Notes under the pieces: generated by a model
The model's database searches: none
What the model saw: only the letters and a program-made list of their open reading frames with translations
Told to the model about the DNA's origin: nothing
From: an uncultured Bacteroidota bacterium
GTDB taxonomy: Bacteria; Bacteroidota; Bacteroidia; Flavobacteriales; Flavobacteriaceae
NCBI GenBank assembly: GCA_902523665.1
Contig: CABZAD010000010.1
Span: 1 to 39,406, forward strand
DNA length: 39,406 nt
Direction: 5' to 3'
Position numbers and translations under genes: made by a program
Part shown: positions 32,545-39,406 of the stretch, piece after piece
How the letters are laid out: each line of letters starts with the position of its first letter
Position numbering within the stretch: the first letter of the stretch is position 1

Positions 32545-33470
32545 TTAGTCTCTATAATTTTGATTCCATCACTATTTACCTTGGATATAAATCCATCAAA
32601 ATCTATATCCATTGAGTTGTAATGATCAGAAATTTTGTCTAATATATTGTTGGAAGAGACACGGTTGTTTGATAATGAAAAAATTGATGGGCCTGAACCT
32701 GATATTCCTGCTGCAATAGAGCCAATACCTTTTGATATCATTTTTATTTTTTCAAATTCAGGTATTAAAACAGCTCTATCTGGTTCAACAACTTGGTCAA
32801 TGACTGACCTTGACATTAAATCATAGTCTTCTGAATAGAGGCTGCTTACAAATGATCCTAAATTAGCAGATTGTTGAGTCATCTTTTCAATTTTAACCTT
32901 TTTTTTAACAACTTTTCTTGAGTCTGCTGTCTTAATCTCAATGTTTGGTCTAACTATAACCACTTCAAGGTCTTTTGGAGTTGGAAGTGGAATTATATCT
33001 AAATCATCAATTGTTCTAACTAAAGTAATCCCCCCAAAAATAATAGGTGCAACATTATCAGCATGATATGCTCCACTAACAAACTTTTCACCTTCCATTG
33101 AAAATTTTACTAAATCAAGAAGACTAAATGGTGAATCAAGAAGCTGATTAATTGCAAATACTGTACCTGCTGAGCTTGCAGCTGAACTTCCTATTCCACT
33201 TCCAGGTTTTATTCCTTTATTTATCTCAATTTCAAAGCCATGATTTATATTAATTTTACTCAGTAATGATTGTGCAGCAATTCCTGAGACATTCTTATTT
33301 ATATCTTTAGTCAATTCAAAACCACTAATTGACTTAATTATTACACCTTTCTTACTTGTTTTTGAAACTGTTATTTCATCACCTCTACTTTCAAGGCACA
33401 TTCCAAGGATATCATAACCACAAGACAAATTTGTGATACTACCTGGAGAAAATACCTTAATACTTTCCAT
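32541..33470 (-). CDS. thrB: Homoserine kinase
   Basis: GHMP-family kinase that phosphorylates homoserine. I set the start at the ATG at 33470 (MESIKVFSPGSITNLSCGYD), giving 309 residues and a 14-base overlap with thrA. A start 63 bases further up would lie deep inside thrA and add a segment unlike the family. The ATP-binding motif PGSGIGSSAASSAG is clear, as are GAYHADNVAPIIFGG and the C-terminal GSIAAGISGSGPSIFSL. The stop overlaps the GTG start of thrC by four bases, so thrA, thrB and thrC are translated as a chain. Confidence 0.94.
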   Translation of the reverse strand: MESIKVFSPGSITNLSCGYDILGMCLESRGDEITVSKTSKKGVIIKSISGFELTKDINKNVSGIAAQSLLSKININHGFEIEINKGIKPGSGIGSSAASSAGTVFAINQLLDSPFSLLDLVKFSMEGEKFVSGAYHADNVAPIIFGGITLVRTIDDLDIIPLPTPKDLEVVIVRPNIEIKTADSRKVVKKKVKIEKMTQQSANLGSFVSSLYSEDYDLMSRSVIDQVVEPDRAVLIPEFEKIKMISKGIGSIAAGISGSGPSIFSLSNNRVSSNNILDKISDHYNSMDIDFDGFISKVNSDGIKIIETK

Positions 33471-35910
33471 TCTCTTGACTAGCTTTAATGATATCAGCAA
33501 AAACTCCTGAGGCAGTAAACTCACCTCCAGCACCAGCTCCTTTTACAACAAGAGGAGATTCACTATATCTATCTGTGTAAAATACAGTTATATTATCTGA
33601 ACCGACTAAATTATAGAAAGGATGATCTGGAGGAACAGATTCAAGACCCACACTTGCTTTACCTTTATTTAGTTTTGCTACAAATTTTAATCTACAATTC
33701 TTTTTTTTAGCTTCATTTAAAAGCTTATTAAAATGATTACTATTTTCTTTAAGTGATAATAAAAAATCATCTTTAGTTTCTGTATTTATTGAACTAATTG
33801 GTAAGAAATGATTTTTTTTGACCTCATCAAACTCTATATTGTAACCACTTTCTCTTGCCAGAATTAATATTTTCCTAGAAACATCAATTCCACAAAGATC
33901 AATTTTTGGATCAGGCTCGGTAAATCCTAAATCAACTGCTTTTGAAACAATATCATGGAAAGTGTCAGGTTCTTTAAAGCTATTGAAAATATAGTTTAAT
34001 GTACCAGATAGCACAGCCTCTATTTTTATTATTTTATCCCCAGAATTTATAAGATTATTTAGGGTGCTTATAACTGGTAATGCCGCACCAACATTAGTTT
34101 CATAAAAAAAAGGAGAGTTGTAATTCCTTGACAAGGATTTTAATAATTCATAATTAGAGTATTCTACTGAATTTGCAATCTTATTACAAGTTATGATGCC
34201 AACACCATTTTTAAGATATTTACTATATGTAAAGGGTATTACCTCACTAGCTGTATTATCAACAAATAAGCTATTTCTGAGATTTAACTCTAATATTTTA
34301 TCTTGAAAATCATCAAAATCTGCTTTTAATTTTGATTCATCCAAAAGTTTACCCCAATTATTAAGATCAATTTCTGAATCTGAAATAACCATTTTCTTTG
34401 AATTAGAGATTCCCAGGACTTTTAAATTTAACTTTAGATTTTGGGCAATAAATTTTTTTTGAACATTAATTTGTTCCATTAAATACCCACCTACATTTCC
34501 TACACCAGTTATAAATATATGTATATCCTTAAGATTATCTTCAAAAAAAGTTTCATGAAGAGAGTTTAATGCTTTGCTAGTATTTTTTTTATCAATTATA
34601 ATTGAAATATTTCTCTCTGATGCACCTTGAGCTATTGCTCTGATATTAATATTGTTATGTCCTAATGAACTAAAAAGTTTACCACTAATCCCTTTTTTAC
34701 TTTTCATCTTGTCACCAACAATAGCAATATTTGATAAATTATTCTCTATTTGAGCTTTATTAATTCTTTTTTGAGATATTTCAAATTTAAATTCCTTATC
34801 AATCACTTGTTTGGCAAGTTTTGCGTCATCTGAGTTAACAGCAATACAAATTGAGAATTCTGATGAGGCTTGAGTAATCATAACAACATTTATTTTATAA
34901 TTTGATAAAGACTCAAAAAATCTTTTGGAAAAACCAGGCACTCCAACCATCCCAGAGCCTTCAAAATTAATTATGGAAATATTTTCTATGTGGCTAATTC
35001 CCTTTACTACCTCGTCTTCATCTAATTTTGTTGAATTTGAAATACAGGTTCCATCTGCATCTTGATCAAAAGTATTTTTAATATATACAGGAATATTCTC
35101 TTCAATTAGAGGTTGAAGAGTAGGGAAGTAAATAACTTTAGCACCATAGAATGATAACTCCATAGCTTCTTTATATGATAGAAATTGAATTGGTAATGCT
35201 TTTTTCACAATTTTTGGGTTCGCACTAAATACTCCACTAACATCTGTCCAAATCTCTAAAGACATAGCATTACAATACTTTGCATATATTGCTGCTGTAT
35301 AATCAGACCCTCCTCTTCCAAGATTTGATGTTTCACCTAATTCATCTGAACAAATGTATCCAGGTGTAATAATCATTTTTGAAATTGAAAGGTCCAGATT
35401 ATTCTTAATATTTATAGATGATTTTTCACCATCTAAAATTTCATTTTCATTTACTTCTTTTGTAAAAATTAAATCCTTTGAGTTTACATAATTTATATCA
35501 AAGCCTTTCTGAACTAGTATTTCATATATAATTTTACTAGATAATAACTCTCCTAATGTTAAAACTTTTGAAACGGTCTTTTTTGTTACTTCATCTATAG
35601 TTGAAATTGCATCAAGAATATCTTCTAGTTGACTTAAGTTTTCTTTTAAAAAACTTTTTAAAGAGCTTTGACCTTCAAGATCTGATAAATTATTAATTAC
35701 CTCTAAATGTCTCTCTTCTATTTTATTTAAAACATTGTCAGTTGATTTCCCTTTGAGACTAAGACATTCTTGCAAAAGATTGGTTATTCCGCCCAAAGCT
35801 GAAACGACAATCAGTAGATTATCACTTCGATTACTATTTAAAATTGAAATTACGTTAGATATTGATTCTGAATTAGCGACTGATGTTCCACCAAATTTTA
35901 AGACCTTCAA
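33457..35910 (-). CDS. thrA: Bifunctional aspartokinase / homoserine dehydrogenase
   Basis: Two enzymes of the aspartate family pathway in one 817-residue chain. The aspartokinase domain covers 1 to about 295 (VLKFGGTSVANS at 3-14, TNLGRGGSDYTAAI). Regulatory ACT domains follow (about 310-450; feedback by threonine is typical of the family). The homoserine dehydrogenase covers about 455-817 (FITGVGNVGGYL NAD(P)-binding, VGAALPVISTLNNL, SGTLNYIFNSF, KGAGAGGEFTASGVFADI). The start is TTG, overlapping the clpC stop as TTGA; an in-frame stop lies only six codons upstream and no ATG is available. Head of the threonine block. Confidence 0.96.
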   Translation of the reverse strand: MKVLKFGGTSVANSESISNVISILNSNRSDNLLIVVSALGGITNLLQECLSLKGKSTDNVLNKIEERHLEVINNLSDLEGQSSLKSFLKENLSQLEDILDAISTIDEVTKKTVSKVLTLGELLSSKIIYEILVQKGFDINYVNSKDLIFTKEVNENEILDGEKSSINIKNNLDLSISKMIITPGYICSDELGETSNLGRGGSDYTAAIYAKYCNAMSLEIWTDVSGVFSANPKIVKKALPIQFLSYKEAMELSFYGAKVIYFPTLQPLIEENIPVYIKNTFDQDADGTCISNSTKLDEDEVVKGISHIENISIINFEGSGMVGVPGFSKRFFESLSNYKINVVMITQASSEFSICIAVNSDDAKLAKQVIDKEFKFEISQKRINKAQIENNLSNIAIVGDKMKSKKGISGKLFSSLGHNNINIRAIAQGASERNISIIIDKKNTSKALNSLHETFFEDNLKDIHIFITGVGNVGGYLMEQINVQKKFIAQNLKLNLKVLGISNSKKMVISDSEIDLNNWGKLLDESKLKADFDDFQDKILELNLRNSLFVDNTASEVIPFTYSKYLKNGVGIITCNKIANSVEYSNYELLKSLSRNYNSPFFYETNVGAALPVISTLNNLINSGDKIIKIEAVLSGTLNYIFNSFKEPDTFHDIVSKAVDLGFTEPDPKIDLCGIDVSRKILILARESGYNIEFDEVKKNHFLPISSINTETKDDFLLSLKENSNHFNKLLNEAKKKNCRLKFVAKLNKGKASVGLESVPPDHPFYNLVGSDNITVFYTDRYSESPLVVKGAGAGGEFTASGVFADIIKASQENGKY

Positions 35911-38459
35911 GAAGCTATCTCTTTTTTATTAATTAACAATGTAAGATTCTCAGAGTCTAACTTATGATCAACATACAGCTTATCGCCTTGTTTTATTTTA
36001 TCAGCAACTAGATTTTCTGCAATTAAATCCTCGATATATTTCTGAATCATTCTGTTTAAAGGTCTAGCACCATTTTTCTTATCAAAACCTTTATCACAAA
36101 TAAATGCTTTTGCTTTAGTAGAAATAGTTAGATCATAACCTATGCCTTTAACTCTTTCTTTAAGTTTATCAATTTCAATACTTACAATCTTATTAATATC
36201 TTTTATAGAAAGTGAATTAAAGATTACACAATCGTCTACTCTATTTAGAAACTCTGGTGCAAAAGTATTCCTTAATGCTCTTTGAATAACTTTTTGCTCA
36301 GTTTGAGAGGACTGGTCTAATGATGACTTAGTCTCAAAACCTACACCAATTCCGAAATCATTTATTTGTTTGACACCTATATTAGATGTCATGATTATAA
36401 TAGTATTTTGAAAGTTAATTTTTCTACCAACACTGTCTGTCAAGAACCCATCATCTAAAATTTGCAGTAGCATGCTGTAAATATCAGGATGACCTTTTTC
36501 GATTTCATCAAAAAGAACAACCGAATATGGTCTTCTTTTAACTTTTTCTGTTAACTGTCCTCCTTCTTCATATCCAACATAACCCGGAGGTGCACCGATA
36601 AGTCTAGAAACAGAGAATTTTTCCATGTACTCACTCATATCAATTCGTATTAAGTTTTCTTCCGATTCAAAAATCTCGGATGCTAATACTTTTGCTAATT
36701 GTGTTTTACCAACTCCTGTTTGACCCAAAAATATAAATGATCCTATAGGTCTGTTTGGAGAGTTAAGGCCAGCCCTATTCCTCTGGATAGACTTCACAAC
36801 TTTTGACACAGCTTCGTCTTGACCAATAATTTTATCCTTAATTATCTTTTCAAGTTTTGATAGCCTATTCTTTTCAGTTGAAACAATCTTATTAACTGGA
36901 ATGTTAGTCATCATTGAAACAACATCGGCAATCTCATTTTCATCAACAGTTACCCTGTTTAGCTTTGAGTCCTCATGCCACCTATTTTGAGCTTCTACAA
37001 GCTTTCTCTCAACTCTTTTTTCATCATCACGGAGTTTAGCTGCTTCTTCGTATTTCTGTTTCTTTACAACAGAATTTTTTAATTCTCTTACATCTTCAAG
37101 TTGTTTTTCCAAGAGAATTACTTCCTCAGGAACATCCATATTATTAATGTGAGCTCTTGATCCAGCTTCATCAAGTGCATCAATTGCCTTATCAGGTAGG
37201 AATCTATCAGTAATATATCTTTGACTAAGTTCAACACATGCAACTAATGCTTCGTCTGTATAATTTACACTATGATGTGATTCATATCTATCTTTAATAT
37301 TTCTCAGTATCTCTACCGTTTCTTCTTTGTTAGTTTCTTCAACTAGTATTTTTTGAAATCTTCTTTCAAGTGCGCCATCTTTTTCAATGTGTTGACTGTA
37401 TTCATTTAAGGTTGTGGCCCCAATACACTGAATCTCACCTCTTGCAAGTGCAGGTTTGAACATATTTGATGCATCAAGACTACCCGTTGCACCTCCAGCT
37501 CCAACAATTGTATGAATTTCGTCAATAAATAAGATTATATTTCTGTTCTTCTCAAGTTCATTCATAACAGCTTTCATTCTTTCCTCAAACTGACCTCTGT
37601 ATTTTGTACCAGCTACAAGACTTGCAAGGTCTAGAGTTATAACTCTTTTTCCGTATAAAATTCTTGAGACCTTTTTTTCAATTATTCTTAGAGCTAAGCC
37701 TTCAGCAATCGCAGATTTTCCGACACCTGGTTCTCCAATTAAAAGTGGATTATTCTTCTTTCTTCTACTTAATATTTGAGACACCCTCTGTATTTCTTTT
37801 TCTCTGCCTATAACAGGATCAAGTTTATTTGATTCAGCAAGTGCAGTCATATCTCTACCAAAATTATCTAGAACAGGTGTTTTAGTATTAGAAGACGATT
37901 TTGTTTTCTGTTTTGAAGAGAAAGGATTTTTTTGCTCTTCAGAGTCATCTTTCTCGTCAGGGAATGCAGAAGAAGTTGGGTATTCAATAATGTCATCAGA
38001 TCCTGTATCATTTATCATAGATTTGAATTTCTCTTTCACATTATCATATGTGATATCCATTTTCAGTAAAACCTTTGTTATGGGGTCATTATCATTCCTT
38101 AGAATGCAAAGAAGTAAATGAGCTGTATTAATATTTGTGCTTTGAAATAATTTTGCTTCAAGAAAAGTGGTTTTTAGAGCTCTCTCAGCTTGTCTAGTTA
38201 AGTGAAGATTTTTCTTTTCATTAAGTCCAATTGATGAGCTATCAATAATTGCAGGATTTAAAATTTCAATTTTTTTCCTAAGTTCATCTAAATTAACCTC
38301 GATAGAATTTAATATCGAAATAGCTTTTCCACCTCCATCTCTTAACATACCAAGTAAAAGGTGTTCAGTTCCAATCTGCTTATGGCCGAGCCTTAGTGCT
38401 TCCTCTTTACTGTAAGAAATAACATCTTTTACTCTTGAAGAAAAATTATCATCCATCAT
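35907..38459 (-). CDS. clpC: ATP-dependent Clp protease ATP-binding subunit ClpC
   Basis: Hsp100 unfoldase that feeds proteins to ClpP. The 850-residue chain has the N-terminal double Clp repeat (about 1-145), a linker rich in Ser, Lys and Glu, AAA1 with Walker A GEPGVGKSA near 244, LFIDEIHTIVGAG, a UVR-containing middle domain (about 455-490, KKQKYEEAAKLRDDEK) that marks ClpC as opposed to ClpB, AAA2 with GQTGVGKTQ near 579, LFDEIEKGHPDIY, and a C-terminal D2-small domain. ATG ATG at the start gives Met-Met; either may serve. The stop overlaps the thrA TTG start (TTGA), and clpP is not in the window. Confidence 0.96.
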   Translation of the reverse strand: MMDDNFSSRVKDVISYSKEEALRLGHKQIGTEHLLLGMLRDGGGKAISILNSIEVNLDELRKKIEILNPAIIDSSSIGLNEKKNLHLTRQAERALKTTFLEAKLFQSTNINTAHLLLCILRNDNDPITKVLLKMDITYDNVKEKFKSMINDTGSDDIIEYPTSSAFPDEKDDSEEQKNPFSSKQKTKSSSNTKTPVLDNFGRDMTALAESNKLDPVIGREKEIQRVSQILSRRKKNNPLLIGEPGVGKSAIAEGLALRIIEKKVSRILYGKRVITLDLASLVAGTKYRGQFEERMKAVMNELEKNRNIILFIDEIHTIVGAGGATGSLDASNMFKPALARGEIQCIGATTLNEYSQHIEKDGALERRFQKILVEETNKEETVEILRNIKDRYESHHSVNYTDEALVACVELSQRYITDRFLPDKAIDALDEAGSRAHINNMDVPEEVILLEKQLEDVRELKNSVVKKQKYEEAAKLRDDEKRVERKLVEAQNRWHEDSKLNRVTVDENEIADVVSMMTNIPVNKIVSTEKNRLSKLEKIIKDKIIGQDEAVSKVVKSIQRNRAGLNSPNRPIGSFIFLGQTGVGKTQLAKVLASEIFESEENLIRIDMSEYMEKFSVSRLIGAPPGYVGYEEGGQLTEKVKRRPYSVVLFDEIEKGHPDIYSMLLQILDDGFLTDSVGRKINFQNTIIIMTSNIGVKQINDFGIGVGFETKSSLDQSSQTEQKVIQRALRNTFAPEFLNRVDDCVIFNSLSIKDINKIVSIEIDKLKERVKGIGYDLTISTKAKAFICDKGFDKKNGARPLNRMIQKYIEDLIAENLVADKIKQGDKLYVDHKLDSENLTLLINKKEIAS

Positions 38460-38474
38460 ATTTTATTTAGTTGA

Positions 38475-38505
38475 CTAAAATATATCATTAATATAAATTA
38501 ACAAA
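38475..38505 (-). promoter_or_regulatory. Candidate promoter of the clpC-thrABC-gcvT-yebC unit
   Basis: On the minus strand TTTG, exactly 19 bases, then TATTTTAG (one mismatch to TAnnTTTG). The clpC ATG pair begins 15 bases past the box. No heat-shock operator such as CIRCE is seen. Confidence 0.45.
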
Positions 38506-38639
38506 GAAAATACTTATACTAATTGCTTATTTCATGATAAAACTTTTCAATTAATAATGTTAATAAATAATAAAGTTTTGTATGAATTAAACACTTTAAA
38601 ATAATAAGCGATTAATTATTTTAGCTATAATATACTATT

Positions 38640-39406
38640 ATGGAAAAAGAAAAGTTAATCCCAATAAAAATTGAAGATGAAATGAAGTCCGCATACATCG
38701 ATTATTCGATGTCTGTAATTGTTTCAAGAGCATTACCAGATGTTAGAGATGGTTTAAAACCTGTTCATAGGAGAGTATTATTTGGGATGAATGAAATGGG
38801 AGTAAGATCATCCTCATCTTACAAGAAATCCGCAAGAATAGTTGGAGACGTAATGGGGAAGTATCACCCACACGGTGATAGCTCAGTTTACGATACGATG
38901 GTCAGAATGGCTCAAGAATGGAGTTTAAGATATAACCTTGTTGATGGTCAAGGCAATTTCGGCTCTGTAGATGGTGATAGCCCAGCTGCTATGAGGTATA
39001 CAGAAGCGAGAATGCAAAAAATATCTGAGGAGTTATTATCAGATATTGATAAAGAGACTGTTGACTTTCAATTAAATTTTGATGATACTATAATGGAACC
39101 TACTGTCTTACCTACTAGGGTTCCTGCCCTAATAGTAAATGGTACATCTGGAATTGCCGTAGGTATGGCTACTAATATGCCTCCTCACAACCTGTCTGAA
39201 GTTATCGACGGAATAATGCAATATATTGATAATAATGATATTACTATTGATGAGCTCCTCCAATATGTAAAAGCTCCTGACTTTCCAACTGGTGGTACTA
39301 TATACGGTTATGATGGTGTCAAAGAAGCTTTCCATACTGGAAAGGGAAGAGTCGTTATGAGAGGCAAAGCTATTATTGAAAATGTTAATGATAGAGAATG
39401 TATAAT
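38640..39406 (+). CDS. gyrA: DNA gyrase subunit A, N-terminal part (cut by window end)
   Basis: Type II topoisomerase subunit that breaks and rejoins DNA. About 255 codons lie inside the window and the frame runs off the end. The N-terminus is [20 protein letters not shown], with [17 protein letters not shown], the quinolone region [15 protein letters not shown], and the catalytic Tyr120 in [10 protein letters not shown]. Ser81 and Asp85 (E. coli 83 and 87) are the ordinary, susceptible residues. [18 protein letters not shown]-type residues are intact. The start is ATG; a weak TATTTTAG box lies at 38617-38624. GyrA rather than ParC follows from the conserved N-terminal block, with moderate weight. 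Confidence 0.94.
   Translation, partial: MEKEKLIPIKIEDEMKSAYIDYSMSVIVSRALPDVRDGLKPVHRRVLFGMNEMGVRSSSSYKKSARIVGDVMGKYHPHGDSSVYDTMVRMAQEWSLRYNLVDGQGNFGSVDGDSPAAMRYTEARMQKISEELLSDIDKETVDFQLNFDDTIMEPTVLPTRVPALIVNGTSGIAVGMATNMPPHNLSEVIDGIMQYIDNNDITIDELLQYVKAPDFPTGGTIYGYDGVKEAFHTGKGRVVMRGKAIIENVNDRECI

Noticed and set aside
33471-33533. Longer thrB start adding 21 residues
   Set aside because: It would overlap thrA by 77 bases and the extra residues do not resemble homoserine kinases. The ATG at 33470 matches the family N-terminus.
38460-38639. Possible small RNA or riboswitch in the clpC-gyrA intergenic region
   Set aside because: The 180 bp are nearly pure A/T with no strong hairpin; only weak divergent promoter boxes could be supported.
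39129-39335. Minus-strand open frame inside gyrA
   Set aside because: Antisense to conserved gyrase sequence; gyrA itself explains the region.

Overview
The window is a strongly AT-rich, densely packed piece of bacterial chromosome from a member of the Bacteroidota, most likely a small-genome flavobacterium of the marine type. Four things point there. Many proteins are of recognisably Bacteroidota form: a TTG-started TPS/TPP fusion next to a GH15 trehalase-like enzyme, a DUF3822 gene beside rsmD, a YebC beginning MGRAFEFRKARKM, and an FabI with the SPTITTAGKG segment. Promoters have the TTTG / TAnnTTTG architecture. Start codons almost never have a Shine-Dalgarno sequence. Kdo synthesis (kdsB) indicates an LPS outer membrane. 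Assignment below class is inference.

Layout, left to right: the 3' part of recN, then fabI, coaE and an OmpR-type histidine kinase/response regulator pair (1-4940); a divergent trehalose pair, otsAB fusion (-) and GH15 (+), with start codons 23 bp apart (4947-8974); xerD (-), aroQ (+), then lpdA and a lipoprotein msrB (-) (8976-12193); a UMF1-type MFS transporter, lon, cmk and rpsA (+) ending in a clear terminator (12259-18669); a second + unit pyrR-pyrB-pdxH-sixA-ppk1-ppx (18719-24249); dnaX (-), broken by an A10 run into two frames (24238-25838); rnpB (+) whose 3' end overlaps the stop of rsmD (-); a three-gene (-) unit of a pilin-like membrane protein, DUF3822 and rsmD; kdsB and a PlsC-like acyltransferase (+); a long (-) unit clpC-thrA-thrB-thrC-gcvT-yebC (29445-38459); and the first 255 codons of gyrA (+), cut by the window end. 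No tRNA, IS, CRISPR or prophage was seen. No gene-free stretch reaches 300 bp apart from the one holding rnpB.

Most of this is core housekeeping. Genes run in tightly overlapping sets joined by TAATG, ATGA, GTGA or TTGA junctions, and six genes appear to start at TTG or GTG. The most interesting signals are: (1) dnaX, where a homopolymer of ten A is the only place the two frames can join, the expected mark of programmed -1 frameshifting or transcriptional slippage making gamma- and tau-like clamp-loader subunits; (2) promoter -7 boxes lying so close to the start codons of rpsA and dnaX that their mRNAs should be nearly leaderless, calibrated by the rnpB promoter in the same window; (3) rsmD codons written antisense to the P1 helix of RNase P RNA; (4) a pilin-like membrane protein paired with an actin-fold DUF3822 protein, of unknown function.
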